Source of the DNA: Synechococcaceae cyanobacterium
GTDB lineage: Bacteria; Cyanobacteriota; Cyanobacteriia; PCC-6307; Cyanobiaceae
Assembly: GCA_947378425.1 (NCBI GenBank)
Contig: CANCJV010000042.1
Span: forward strand, 1 to 35,589
Reading direction: 5' to 3'
Length of the DNA: 35,589 nt
Below are positions 14,276-22,979 of the stretch, piece after piece. Below the pieces are notes generated by a model, which had not been told where the DNA came from, did no database searches, and saw nothing but the letters and a program-made list of their open reading frames with translations. A program made the translations under genes and the position numbers. Positions within the stretch are counted from its first letter, which is position 1; every line of letters begins with the position of its first letter.

Positions 14276-15418
14276 ATGGCGGCGGAGCCCGGTCCCGCCC
14301 CCTTCAGCTTCCAGATCACGGCCCGCTGCCCCCACAGCCGGGCCCGCTGCGGCTGCTTTCACACCCCGCACGGTCCTGTGCACACCCCCCGCTTCATGCC
14401 GGTCGGCACGGCGGCCACGGTGAAGGGGGTGGCGATTCCCCAATTGCTGGAAACCGGTGCCGAGATGGTGCTGGCCAACACCTATCACCTGCATCTGCAA
14501 CCGGGTGAAGCGGTGGTGGCCGAGGCCGGCGGGCTGCATCGCTTCATGGGCTGGCAGGGCCCCCTGCTCACTGATTCGGGCGGCTTCCAGGTGTTCAGCC
14601 TCGGGGCGATCAACCGCATCGACGATGAGGGGGTGGTGTTCCGCTCCCCCCGCGACGGCGCCCGCATCACCCTGACGCCGGAGCGTTCGATGGCGATCCA
14701 GATGGCCCTGGGCGCCGATGTGGCCATGGCCTTCGACCAATGTCCGCCCTATCCCGCCAGCGAAAGCGAGGTGGCGATCGCCAGCCGCCGCACCCACGCC
14801 TGGCTGGAGCGCTGCCTGGCGGTGCACAACCGGTCGGACCAGGCCCTGTTCGGCATCGTCCAGGGGGGCTGTTTCCCCCAGCTGCGCCGCGAATCGGCTC
14901 AGATTGTGGCCGCCCTTGATCTGCCCGGGATCGCCGTGGGCGGCGTGAGCGTGGGCGAACCGGTGGAGGAGATGCACCGCATCGTGCGCGAGCTGGGCCC
15001 GCTGCTGCCGGAGGCCAAACCCCACTACCTGATGGGGGTGGGCAGCCTGCGGGAGATGGCGATCGCCGTGGCCCAGGGCTTTGATCTCTTTGACTGTGTG
15101 CTGCCCACCCGGCTGGGTCGCCATGGCACGGCCCTGGTGGGCGGAGAGCGCTGGAACCTGCGCAACGCCCGCTTCCGCCACGACCACACTCCCTTGGATG
15201 AGCGCTGCCCCTGCCTGGCCTGCCGAGTGCACAGCCGCGCCTACCTGCACCACCTGATCCGCAGCCAGGAGCTGCTCGGCCGCACCCTGTTGAGCCTGCA
15301 CAACCTCACGACCCTGCTGCGCTTCACCACGGCCATGGGCCAGGCGATCGGCGAGGGTTGTTTTTCAGAGGGTTTCGCTCCCTGGGAGCCCGACTCCCCA
15401 GCCGCTCACACGTGGTAG
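14276..15418 (+). CDS. tgt: tRNA-guanine(34) transglycosylase
   Basis: A 380-residue TIM-barrel enzyme that exchanges G34 of Asp, Asn, His and Tyr tRNAs for the queuosine precursor preQ1. The family residues are visible: Asp100 in [11 protein letters not shown], the GGVSVGE segment, Asp273 in [14 protein letters not shown] as the expected nucleophile, and a zinc site with Cys311, Cys313 and Cys316 in CPCLAC together with a His in YLHHLIRS. Length is normal for the family. ATG at 14276 was chosen because recognisable sequence ([17 protein letters not shown]) begins ten residues later. The psbK gene follows 177 bp downstream on the same strand, a gene pair I associate with cyanobacteria. Confidence 0.96.
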   Translation: MAAEPGPAPFSFQITARCPHSRARCGCFHTPHGPVHTPRFMPVGTAATVKGVAIPQLLETGAEMVLANTYHLHLQPGEAVVAEAGGLHRFMGWQGPLLTDSGGFQVFSLGAINRIDDEGVVFRSPRDGARITLTPERSMAIQMALGADVAMAFDQCPPYPASESEVAIASRRTHAWLERCLAVHNRSDQALFGIVQGGCFPQLRRESAQIVAALDLPGIAVGGVSVGEPVEEMHRIVRELGPLLPEAKPHYLMGVGSLREMAIAVAQGFDLFDCVLPTRLGRHGTALVGGERWNLRNARFRHDHTPLDERCPCLACRVHSRAYLHHLIRSQELLGRTLLSLHNLTTLLRFTTAMGQAIGEGCFSEGFAPWEPDSPAAHTW

Positions 15419-15595
15419 CTTCCAGGTCCTGCAGAGGATCGGCAGCAGCCGCCACCGGCAAGCTCAGCCAATCCTTCGCAATCCCGGTGCTGCAGTCAGG
15501 GTGTTCGCACCTTCCATCTGCCCGCCGAGACGTCTGCCACGACACGAAGGTCTTCCCACCTTTCAGGTCTTCCCATCTTCCCCGCCTCCCACCCG

Positions 15596-15754
15596 ATGGC
15601 TCTCTCCCTGCTGGCCGGTCTCTCCACTCCCGCCCTTGCCCAGCTGCCTGAGGCCTATCAGGCCTTCGGCCCCCTGGTGGACATCCTGCCGATCATCCCC
15701 CTGTTCTTCCTGCTGCTGGCGTTTGTGTGGCAGGCCTCGGTGGGTTTCCGCTGA
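15596..15754 (+). CDS. psbK: Photosystem II reaction centre protein PsbK precursor
   Basis: A 52-residue precursor of a one-helix photosystem II subunit. Residues 1 to about 15 ([15 protein letters not shown]) are the cleaved leader. The mature part starts near [20 protein letters not shown] and continues through the membrane helix [17 protein letters not shown], which is almost invariant in PsbK. PsbK sits at the edge of the PSII core near CP43 and helps to hold the dimer and PsbZ. The gene is short but its motif is unmistakable. It follows tgt on the same strand. Confidence 0.96.
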   Translation: MALSLLAGLSTPALAQLPEAYQAFGPLVDILPIIPLFFLLLAFVWQASVGFR

Positions 15755-15793
15755 GCGCTGAGCGCCAGTCTGAAGTCCTGGGTCGCCCCTGAT

Positions 15794-15820
15794 CCATCCA
15801 GGTGGATTGGCCCTGGATGG
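15794..15820. terminator. Hairpin between psbK and the converging glycosyltransferase gene
   Basis: CCATCCAGG (15794-15802) and CCTGGATGG (15812-15820) form a perfect 9-bp stem with a 9-nt loop, about 40 bp after the psbK stop. There is no T-run. Its position suits a bidirectional terminator for psbK and the converging gene at 15914-16642. Confidence 0.5.
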
Positions 15821-15913
15821 CCTAAACCCGCTCAGAGAGGTCGAGAGGCTGCGCCAAGCCAGGCAGGTTCAGCCAGTGCCAACCCGGCGATTCCATCCTC
15901 GACCCCAGTTTTC

Positions 15914-16642
15914 TCAGCCTTTCTCCTGCAGCACCGCCCAGGCGAAATCCGGCAGGGCCCGCATCCGCCGCCAGCGGCTCGGCTCCTGAATCAACCGATA
16001 TAACCATTCGATCTGCAGGGCCCCCATCCAGGCGGGAGCCCTTTTTTTGTTGCCGGCCCAGACATCGAAGCTGCCGCCGACCCCCATCCACAGCCCCCGG
16101 CGGGGACCAGGCAGCGCCTGGATCCAGGTTTCCTGGCGGGGCACCCCCAGGGCCACCAACACCAGATCCGGCCGGGCGGCCAGCAACTGGCGCTCCAGTT
16201 CCGGCCAGGCCTCGGCTGACTGAAACCCATGGGCGCTGAACACCACCTGCAGGCCGGGCAGTGCCTGGGTCAGCCGCTGGCGCAACGCCTCCATCACCGG
16301 GGGGCTGGCGCCCACCAGCGCCACCCGCCAGCCGTGAGCGGCGGCGTGGTCGAGCAGGTTCCAGGCCAGCTCGATCCCGGGGCTGCGCCGCACCCGGAAG
16401 CCCTGGCGGGCCAGGGCCCAGACCACACCGGCCCCGTCGGCGATCACCAGCTGGGCGGCGGCGATGGCGGCCCCAAGGGCCGGGTCGGCCCGGGCGGCCA
16501 TGGTCATCTCGGCATTGAGGGTGACGATCTGGCCGCCACCCCGCTGACGCAGCTCCAGGGCCGCCTGCAGCACATCGGTACAGACATCCACCGGTACCCC
16601 CAACACCTGGGTGCGCACCGGAACGGTCACGATTGCTGCCAT
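15914..16642 (-). CDS. WecG/TagA/CpsF family (GT26) glycosyltransferase
   Basis: A 242-residue GT26 enzyme. Such proteins transfer ManNAcA, ManNAc or a similar sugar to lipid-linked intermediates during surface polysaccharide synthesis, at the inner face of the membrane. The family pattern is complete: VLGVPVDVCT at the start, IVTLNAEMTMAARADP, ADGAGVVWALARQG, VALVGASPPVMEAL, LVLVALGVPRQETWI, WMGVGGSFDVWAGNKKRAP and IEWLYRLIQEPSRWRR. The ATG at 16642 begins a few residues before the first conserved block. It converges with psbK and diverges from the large GH15-like gene. Confidence 0.93.
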   Translation of the reverse strand: MAAIVTVPVRTQVLGVPVDVCTDVLQAALELRQRGGGQIVTLNAEMTMAARADPALGAAIAAAQLVIADGAGVVWALARQGFRVRRSPGIELAWNLLDHAAAHGWRVALVGASPPVMEALRQRLTQALPGLQVVFSAHGFQSAEAWPELERQLLAARPDLVLVALGVPRQETWIQALPGPRRGLWMGVGGSFDVWAGNKKRAPAWMGALQIEWLYRLIQEPSRWRRMRALPDFAWAVLQEKG

Positions 16643-16759
16643 GGGAAGGGGGGACTGCGGGAGAGAATCTATGGGTTCGATTCCGTTCCACCGGGGTTCA
16701 CCAGGCCCCAGCCTTCAGCCGGCCCTGAGGATCGCCTCTCCCAGGCCCGGCCCCAAGTG

Positions 16760-16795
16760 GGTTCGGCCGAACCAGGGTTCTGCTCAACCCGGGTT
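16760..16795. promoter_or_regulatory. Cluster of GGTTC/GAACC palindromes upstream of the GH15-like gene
   Basis: The region 16643-16897 between two divergent genes carries at least five copies of GGGTTC (near 16672, 16690, 16759, 16775 and 16791). Two of them belong to perfect palindromes: GGTTCGGCCGAACC (16760-16773) and AACCCGGGTT (16786-16795). Palindromes of this kind next to a divergent promoter are typical operator sites; which regulator might bind is unknown. Confidence 0.45.
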
Positions 16796-16897
16796 CAATC
16801 CTGTGTCAGGCCTTGATCCGATTCAGGCTGGGCCTCCCCTGAGGCTCACCTGGACCAGGGTCCTGGGGGAGTGGAGTCCGTTCCAACCTGAAGCAGG

Positions 16898-19800
16898 ATG
16901 ATGGCCCCTGGATCCGGCAGCAGCACCAGCCATCCCATCGCCCCGCCACCCATCGATTCAGCAGTGAGCGACTCGGCAGCGAGCAACCCCGGGGCGAGCC
17001 AGGACGCCAACGGCGATCAGGGCTCCGCGCCGCCCCTCCAGGATTCAGCCAGCGACGTCGAGGCCTGGCAACTGCTGCGGCAGCTCGATCGTCAGATCGA
17101 GGCGGTGGTGCTCAGCCGGCAGCATCCGATCACCGGCCTGCTGCCTGCCAGCACGGCCAACACCGTGCATGGCAACTACGGCGATGCCTGGGTGCGGGAC
17201 TGCGTCTACTCGATCCAGTGCGTCTGGGGCCTGGCGATCGCCCATCGCCGCCTGCGGGGCCCCTGCCGGCGCTCCTTCGAGCTGGAGCAGCGGGTGCTGC
17301 AGCTGATGCGGGGGCTGCTGAGCGCGATGCTGCGCCAGGCGGCCAAGGTGGAGCGCTTCAAGAACAGCCTCGATCGCCTCGATGCCATCCACGCCAAGTT
17401 CGACACCGACACGGGCGAGCCGGTGGTGGCGGATGACGGCTGGGGCCATCTGCAACTCGACGCCACGGCCCTGTTTCTGCTGCAGCTGGCCCAGCTGACC
17501 CGCTCGGGCCTGGTGATCGTGCAGACCAGCCACGAGTGCGACTTCATCCAGAACCTGGCCTACTACGTGGCGCGGGCCTATCGGGTGGCCGATTACGGCA
17601 TCTGGGAGCGGGGCGACAAGGGCAACCACGGCCTGCCGGAGCGCAATGCCAGCTCGATCGGCCTGGTCAAGGCGGCCCTGGAAGCCCTGGAGGGTCTCGA
17701 CCTCTACGGCCCCCACGGCGACGGCAGCTGCTGCCTCACCATTCCCCACGATGCGATCGTGCGCCTGCGGCGGGCCCTGCGCAGCCTGTTGCCGCGGGAG
17801 TCGGCCAGCAAGGAGGTGGACAGCGCTTGCCTCTCGGTGATCGGCTACCCGGCCTGGGCCGTGGAGGATCCCCAGCTGGTGGAGCGCACCCGCGACAAGA
17901 TCCGCCGCGAGCTGGGCGGCACCCATGGCTACAAGCGCTTCCGCCGCGACGGCCACCAGACCGTGGTCGAAGACATCACCCGGCTGCACTACGAGCGCGA
18001 GGAGCTGGCCCAGTTCGAGCACATTGAATGCGAATGGCCCCTGTTCCTGGCCTACGAACTGATCACCGCCTGCTGCGAGGAGCGCTGGCAGGAGGCCCGG
18101 GGCTGGCGGCAGCGGCTGGCGGAGCTGAGCGTCGAGGTCGATGGCAACGCCCTGTTGCCGGAGCTCTACCTGGTGCCGGCCGACCACATCGCCGCCGAAC
18201 GGCTCAATCCCGGCAGCCAGCCCCGGCAGGCCAATGACAATGTGCCTTTGCTCTGGACCCAGAGTCTGACCTGGCTTTCCGATCTGCTGCTGGGCGGCCT
18301 GATCACGCCGGAGGATCTCGATCCCTGCCAGCGGCGCCACAGTGCCCCCCTGGGCGCCGATCAGGTGCTGGTGGCCCTGGCTCCTGCCGATGCCGGCATC
18401 GCGACCCAGCTGCAACAGGCCGGGCTGCCGGTCAGCGAGCGCACCGGCAGCCCGCGGGTGGCCAGTTCACGGGAGCTGAGCCAGCGCATGGCCACGGTGG
18501 GCTCCAACAGCCGCCTGGGGCTCAGCGGCCATCCGCGGGTGCGGATGGAAACGATGGCCACGGCCCGCCTCTACCGCCATGAGGACGAACTGATCGCCTA
18601 CCTGCCGGCGGTGCTGGAGGACGACACCTACTACCTGGCCGACGATCCCCAGCAGCTCGTCGATGCGGTGGCCGGCGAGCTGCGCCTGCTGCAGCGCAAT
18701 TGGCGGGGGCCCGGCTCGCCGCTGCTGCTGATTCCGATTGCCTCGGCTCCCTTCCTGCAGGATCCGCAGGTGTTCCTGGAGCTGGGGCGGCAGCTCCAGA
18801 GCGGTGAACTGGAGGGGGTGCCGATCCGGCTGGCGCCGCTGGGCGAGCTGGTCAGCCAGGCCAGCGTGGTGGGACTGCCCAGACGGGCCGTGGCCGCCTG
18901 CTCTCTCTGGCCCACCCCCCAGTCGCTGCTGCCCCCCAGCACCAGTCAGCACCAGCTCACCGCCCGCGAGGAGCAGGAACTCGAAGAGACCACGGTGGCC
19001 GATCTGACCGAGCGGCTCTGGCACAGCTCCTCCCTGCCGGAGCAGGCCGAGGTGCTCGAACTGCTGGGCCGCAGGCTCGGCCCGACCGCCCGGCTGCAAG
19101 GACCCGGTGACACCCCGGGAGTGACCCTGATGCTGCTGCTCGAGGAGGTGTACCGGCGCGGCCTGGCGGAAGCCGACTGGAGCGTGGTGCGCCGCGCCGC
19201 CGGGGCCATGGGGCTCGTGCATCCCCAGCTGGAGGATGCCCTGATCGACCTGCTGGTGCGCCAGAAGCAGGTGGTGGTGGGCCGAAACTACACCAACGAT
19301 TCCCTGATCAGCGAGCCCAAGGGCAGCCGCACCATCGCCGCCATGATCCGCCGTTTCGGTGGCGAAGACGGCCGCGAGTGGATGCTGCAGCAGGAGCTGC
19401 TGCTGGCGCTGGATGGGTTGGTGCGGCTGGAACCGGAACTCCTGAGCGGCAGCCTCACCCTGCAGCTCGGTCAGTTGCTGCTGCTGCTCACCGGGGAACT
19501 GGCCGCCGAGGCCGATCTCAGCCCCAGCGATGCCTTCGAGGCCCTCTGCAGCCAGCCGCCTCACACAATTCGCCGGCGCCTGAGGGCCGTGCTCGCCGAC
19601 GTGGAGCACGCCCGGGCCGCCCTGCAGCGCAAGGAGCAACTGCATGTGCGCGGCCGCGTGCGCTGGGAGGCGCCCGATCCCCTCGAAGATCTGCCCAAGG
19701 GCGGCGGCTGGCTGCAGCATCGCCTACGGCTGGGGGCGTTGCAGCGGGTGCCGCGCAACTTCCATGCCGGCATCTGGGATCTCCTGCACCACTGCCGTGG

Positions 19801-20215
19801 CATCGTCATCGGCGACAAGCTCGAACGCCGCAATCGCCTGGCCAGTGGCCCATTGCTGAGCGAGAAGACCCCGGGGGAGCGCAACTTCGCCTCCCTGGTG
19901 GAGCAGTTGCTGGGCAAGATCGAGGCGGCCGAATACCGCCAGCTCTGCACCGAAACCCTGCTCACCCTGATCGCCTTCGTGGCCGCCAACCCCCAGGTGC
20001 AGTTCGACGACGATCTGGCCCTGGATGTGGTGATCGGCCATGCTGTGCGCGTGGGCTGGCAACTGGGCCACCCGGAGGTGAATGAGGCCGACTACGGCCT
20101 GCACAAGGGCGATGCCTGGGATCGGTTCTACCGCTCGTCGCCGGCCCAGTGCCGCCGCTGGCAGCTGCTGGCCCTGCAGCAACTCACCGAAACCAGCGCC
20201 TCCAGGCCCGGCTGA
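16898..20215 (+). CDS. GH15 / phosphorylase-kinase-alpha/beta-like protein
   Basis: A 1105-residue cytoplasmic protein. After a disordered Ser/Ala/Pro/Asp-rich tail (residues 1-50) comes an (alpha/alpha)6-barrel domain of the glucoamylase/phosphorylase b kinase regulatory subunit type: GNYGDAWVRDCVYSIQCVWG (92-111), GIWERGDKGNHGLPERNASS (234-253), then IGYPAWAVED and VVEDITRLHYEREE. The second half is helical and contains PhK-like blocks (GRNYTNDSLISEPKGSRTIA, RRNRLASGPLLSEKTPGERN-type). Whether it hydrolyses glucans, as GH15 enzymes do, or regulates another enzyme, as PhK alpha/beta subunits do, cannot be told from the sequence. The ATG at 16898 is followed by a second ATG. Its stop lies one base before the stop of the converging oxidoreductase gene. 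Confidence 0.88.
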   Translation: MMAPGSGSSTSHPIAPPPIDSAVSDSAASNPGASQDANGDQGSAPPLQDSASDVEAWQLLRQLDRQIEAVVLSRQHPITGLLPASTANTVHGNYGDAWVRDCVYSIQCVWGLAIAHRRLRGPCRRSFELEQRVLQLMRGLLSAMLRQAAKVERFKNSLDRLDAIHAKFDTDTGEPVVADDGWGHLQLDATALFLLQLAQLTRSGLVIVQTSHECDFIQNLAYYVARAYRVADYGIWERGDKGNHGLPERNASSIGLVKAALEALEGLDLYGPHGDGSCCLTIPHDAIVRLRRALRSLLPRESASKEVDSACLSVIGYPAWAVEDPQLVERTRDKIRRELGGTHGYKRFRRDGHQTVVEDITRLHYEREELAQFEHIECEWPLFLAYELITACCEERWQEARGWRQRLAELSVEVDGNALLPELYLVPADHIAAERLNPGSQPRQANDNVPLLWTQSLTWLSDLLLGGLITPEDLDPCQRRHSAPLGADQVLVALAPADAGIATQLQQAGLPVSERTGSPRVASSRELSQRMATVGSNSRLGLSGHPRVRMETMATARLYRHEDELIAYLPAVLEDDTYYLADDPQQLVDAVAGELRLLQRNWRGPGSPLLLIPIASAPFLQDPQVFLELGRQLQSGELEGVPIRLAPLGELVSQASVVGLPRRAVAACSLWPTPQSLLPPSTSQHQLTAREEQELEETTVADLTERLWHSSSLPEQAEVLELLGRRLGPTARLQGPGDTPGVTLMLLLEEVYRRGLAEADWSVVRRAAGAMGLVHPQLEDALIDLLVRQKQVVVGRNYTNDSLISEPKGSRTIAAMIRRFGGEDGREWMLQQELLLALDGLVRLEPELLSGSLTLQLGQLLLLLTGELAAEADLSPSDAFEALCSQPPHTIRRRLRAVLADVEHARAALQRKEQLHVRGRVRWEAPDPLEDLPKGGGWLQHRLRLGALQRVPRNFHAGIWDLLHHCRGIVIGDKLERRNRLASGPLLSEKTPGERNFASLVEQLLGKIEAAEYRQLCTETLLTLIAFVAANPQVQFDDDLALDVVIGHAVRVGWQLGHPEVNEADYGLHKGDAWDRFYRSSPAQCRRWQLLALQQLTETSASRPG

Positions 20216-20216
20216 G

Positions 20217-21209
20217 TCAGATCGGCACGTCGAGGGCCATGCAGAGATTCGGTTGCTCGACGCACTGTTCGATCAGGTCGGCCAGCTGCAGGGCCCGGGA
20301 GGCCTGCAGGCCATCGACGGCGGGGATTTCCACGCCGCGCACGCACTGCAGAAAATGCTCCAGCTCGGCATAGAGCGGCTCGATCGAGGTGGTGCTCACC
20401 TCTTCGATGAAGCCGTCGTTGCGATACACCAGCTCACCGTGATCGGCGCTGACCGAACCGGTGGAGCGGCGATGGATGCGCAGATTGTGCTTGAGGAAAT
20501 CGGTTTCCATCAGGCTGTTGCGGCAATGGGTGTAGAGCCGCCGCACCTTGCGATGGGCCATCTTGCTGGCCGTCAGGCTCGCCACCACGCCATTGGCGAA
20601 GGCCAGGGTGGCGTTGACGTAGTCGATCGGGCCATCACCGCTGCGGCCACCGGCGGCGGCCAGGCGCACCACCGGCGAGGCGGCCAGCTCCAGCACCAGG
20701 TCGATGTCGTGAATCATCAGATCCAGCACCACCGAGACGTCGTTGGCGCGGTCTGGGTTGGGGCTGTGGCGGCGGGCTTCCAGCACGACGATCTCCTCGC
20801 CGACCACAACCTTGAGCAACTCGCGGAAGGCGGGGTTGAAGCGCTCGATGTGACCCACCTGCAGCAGCTTGCCGGCCTGCTCGGCGGCCTGGATCAGTTC
20901 GGCGGCCTCCTCCTGGTTGGCGGCGATCGGCTTCTCGATCAACACGTGCACGCCGGCCTCCAGGCAGGCCATGCCGACCCGATGGTGCAGCAGGGTGGGC
21001 ACGGCGATGCAGACCGCCTCCACCTCGCTGAGCATGGCGCTGAAGTCGGGGAACCAGCGGCAGTTGAACTGTTCGACGGCCAGACGGCCGCGGGTTTCGT
21101 CGGGATCGGCGACCCCCACCAGTTCGGCGTCCCGCAGCAGGCTCAGCACGCGGGCGTGATGCCAGCCCATGTTGCCGATGCCGATGACCCCCACACGCAC
21201 AGGGTTCAT
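20217..21209 (-). CDS. Gfo/Idh/MocA family NAD(P)-dependent oxidoreductase
   Basis: A 330-residue oxidoreductase. The N-terminal Rossmann fold starts VRVGVIGIGNMGWHHARVL, and the family EKP motif is in HVLIEKPIAANQEEA. The C-terminal domain carries the catalytic region VGHIERFNPAFREL, which resembles sugar-nucleotide dehydrogenases of the UDP-GlcNAc(A) 3-dehydrogenase type. The substrate is probably a sugar or nucleotide sugar, which is inference. The ATG at 21209 is used because the dinucleotide-binding motif starts three residues later. It lies 25 bp downstream of the CNNM/CorC-like gene on the same strand, so the two probably form an operon. Confidence 0.92.
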   Translation of the reverse strand: MNPVRVGVIGIGNMGWHHARVLSLLRDAELVGVADPDETRGRLAVEQFNCRWFPDFSAMLSEVEAVCIAVPTLLHHRVGMACLEAGVHVLIEKPIAANQEEAAELIQAAEQAGKLLQVGHIERFNPAFRELLKVVVGEEIVVLEARRHSPNPDRANDVSVVLDLMIHDIDLVLELAASPVVRLAAAGGRSGDGPIDYVNATLAFANGVVASLTASKMAHRKVRRLYTHCRNSLMETDFLKHNLRIHRRSTGSVSADHGELVYRNDGFIEEVSTTSIEPLYAELEHFLQCVRGVEIPAVDGLQASRALQLADLIEQCVEQPNLCMALDVPI

Positions 21210-21234
21210 GGCGGCAGCGACGAAGTTAGGAAGA

Positions 21235-22545
21235 TTATCGACGATCGGCCTCCCGGTTCGAGGCCAGCTCGCTGCCATCGGGACCGTTCGCCACGATTCG
21301 CACCCGCTCGATGCGGGGTCCATCCATGCTGAGCACCCCATAGCGGTACCCCTTCCAGCGCAGGCCCTCGCCCGGGGCTGGAATGTGCTGGAAGCGCTCG
21401 AGCAGGAAACCAGCCAGGGTGTGATGGCCCTCGGCTTCCGGCAACCGCAGACCCAGCTGGCGATTGAGCTCGACGATCTCCAGATCGCCGGCGGCCGACC
21501 AGCCTCCCTCGAGCAGGGGATGGAGATCTTCGGCGGCCTCGAGGGGGTTGTCGTCCTCGCCGACGATTTCGCCGGTGAGATCGGCCACGGTCACCAGCCC
21601 CTCGGTGCCGCCGTGCTCATCAACCACCACCAGCAGCGGCTGGCCGCTGCGGATCAGGGGCAGCAGTTCGGCCAGGGAGGCGCTCTCCTGCACCTGGGTG
21701 ACCGGCAGCAGAAACGGCGCCAGGGGGGTGTCGGGATGGAGCTGGCCGCGGGCGATCGGCTCGGCCAGGCGGCGCAGGTCGAGCATGCCGCGCACGTCGT
21801 CGAGGGAGCTGCCGATCACGGGGAAGCGGGCGTGCTGGCTGGCATGGACCGCATCCATCATTTCGCCGAAGCTCACTTCCAGCGGCAGGGTGACCATGCC
21901 GGAGCGGGGCACCATCACCTCGCGAACCAGGGTGTCCCGCAGCGAGAAGACCCCCTCGAGGATGCTGCGCTCATCGGGCATCAGGCCGGTGACCCCGCCG
22001 CTTTCGATCAGGGTTTCGAGTTCACCGGCCGAAAGCACCGGCACCAGTTCATCCCAATTGCGCGGCAGGCCCAGCAGCCGCAGCAGAACCCCCGTCAGCC
22101 GCTCGATCAGAAGCAGCAGCGGGGCCAGGGTGGCGGTGAGCGATTCCAGCAGTGGGGCCAGCTTCAGGGCCGAGGCCTCCGGGCGATGCAGTACCCAGGC
22201 CTTGGGCAACAGGCCGCCGATCAAGGTGGCCAGCAGCACAAGCAGCAGGAAGACCAGGGCATCGAGCCAGCCCTGGGGCAGAGGGGCGCTCCAGGCGGAG
22301 GCCAGATGACCCGCCAGCCCACGACCGGTCCAGCCGATGGCCAGCAGGGCCAGCACCGCCCCTAGCTGGGTGGCCACCAGCACGCGGCGCAGCCGCTGCT
22401 GCAGGCGCGCCACCGACCGGGCCCCGGGTTCCTCGTCATCGAGCAGCTGCTGCACGCGCGAGGGTCGCAGCCGGATCACGGCGAACTCAGCGGCGGCGAA
22501 AAACGCCATCAGGGCCAGCAGGATGGCCAAGGCCAGGAAGCGCAT
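21235..22545 (-). CDS. CNNM/CorC-like (hemolysin family) membrane protein with CBS domains
   Basis: A 436-residue inner-membrane protein. Residues 1 to about 180 are the DUF21/CNNM transmembrane domain, with helices such as FLALAILLALMAFFAAAEFA and ALVFLLLVLLATLIGGLLPK. Next comes a CBS pair (VREVMVPRSGMVTLPLEVSF through VVDEHGGTEGLVTVADLTGEIVG-type blocks), and then a CorC_HlyC domain (WSAAGDLEIVELNRQLGLRL). Family members are linked to Mg2+ (and Co2+) export or homeostasis; 'hemolysin' is a historical name. ATG at 22545 was chosen since the first membrane helix begins there; the frame is open further upstream. The Gfo/Idh gene follows 25 bp later. Confidence 0.92.
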   Translation of the reverse strand: MRFLALAILLALMAFFAAAEFAVIRLRPSRVQQLLDDEEPGARSVARLQQRLRRVLVATQLGAVLALLAIGWTGRGLAGHLASAWSAPLPQGWLDALVFLLLVLLATLIGGLLPKAWVLHRPEASALKLAPLLESLTATLAPLLLLIERLTGVLLRLLGLPRNWDELVPVLSAGELETLIESGGVTGLMPDERSILEGVFSLRDTLVREVMVPRSGMVTLPLEVSFGEMMDAVHASQHARFPVIGSSLDDVRGMLDLRRLAEPIARGQLHPDTPLAPFLLPVTQVQESASLAELLPLIRSGQPLLVVVDEHGGTEGLVTVADLTGEIVGEDDNPLEAAEDLHPLLEGGWSAAGDLEIVELNRQLGLRLPEAEGHHTLAGFLLERFQHIPAPGEGLRWKGYRYGVLSMDGPRIERVRIVANGPDGSELASNREADRR

Positions 22546-22979
22546 GCAGGGCGGTTGTTCGGCCTTTTGAGAGTTTAGGTAGGGAGGCCGCGAGGCCATC
22601 CGGGCCAGGTCCGGCCTGCCCGGCGAATCCCCGGGGATTCGGCGCCAGGGGATCCCGGCAGGGGCCTCCAGCCTCGGGTGGTGCTGGCTGGTGGTGATGA
22701 CGCAGCCAGCACCGCCAGCCTTTGCTCTGGTCTCCCGCCAAGCAATCGACCACAAACGGCCGGGTTGGCCACCGTCCCGAGGGCTGGGCTGGTGCCACTG
22801 GGCCATGGAACAGCGTGAACGATCCCAGGTCGGGTCGTGCCGGCAACCAGCGCTGACGCCCGTCGATTCAACAACGAAAACGGCTTGCGCTGAACGGTCT
22901 CAGGCTGGGCAAGGTCATTGGGTCTTTCCCGCCCGGAAAGTCTTCGTTATGGAGCAGCCTCTGGCGGACATTTCTGAAA
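22546..22979. promoter_or_regulatory. 434-bp divergent intergenic region upstream of sulP
   Basis: The gap holds the promoters of the CNNM/CorC-like gene (minus) and the SulP gene (plus). A hairpin CTTTCC-N5-GGAAAG (22924-22940) lies about 40 bp before the SulP start and could be a leader structure. No gene with family motifs was found. Confidence 0.35.

Noticed and set aside
13820-15301. 493-codon minus-strand open frame opposite tgt
   Set aside because: Composition is His/Gln/Ala/Gly-rich without any motif, as expected from the reverse strand of tgt, which itself is unmistakable.
17045-19720. Two long minus-strand open frames (456 and 417 codons) opposite the GH15-like gene
   Set aside because: They are rich in Gln, Gly and His and lack domains. 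The plus-strand frame carries all the conserved motifs.
20082-22365. Long plus-strand open frames opposite the Gfo/Idh and CNNM/CorC-like genes
   Set aside because: They are shadows of genes whose families are clear on the minus strand.
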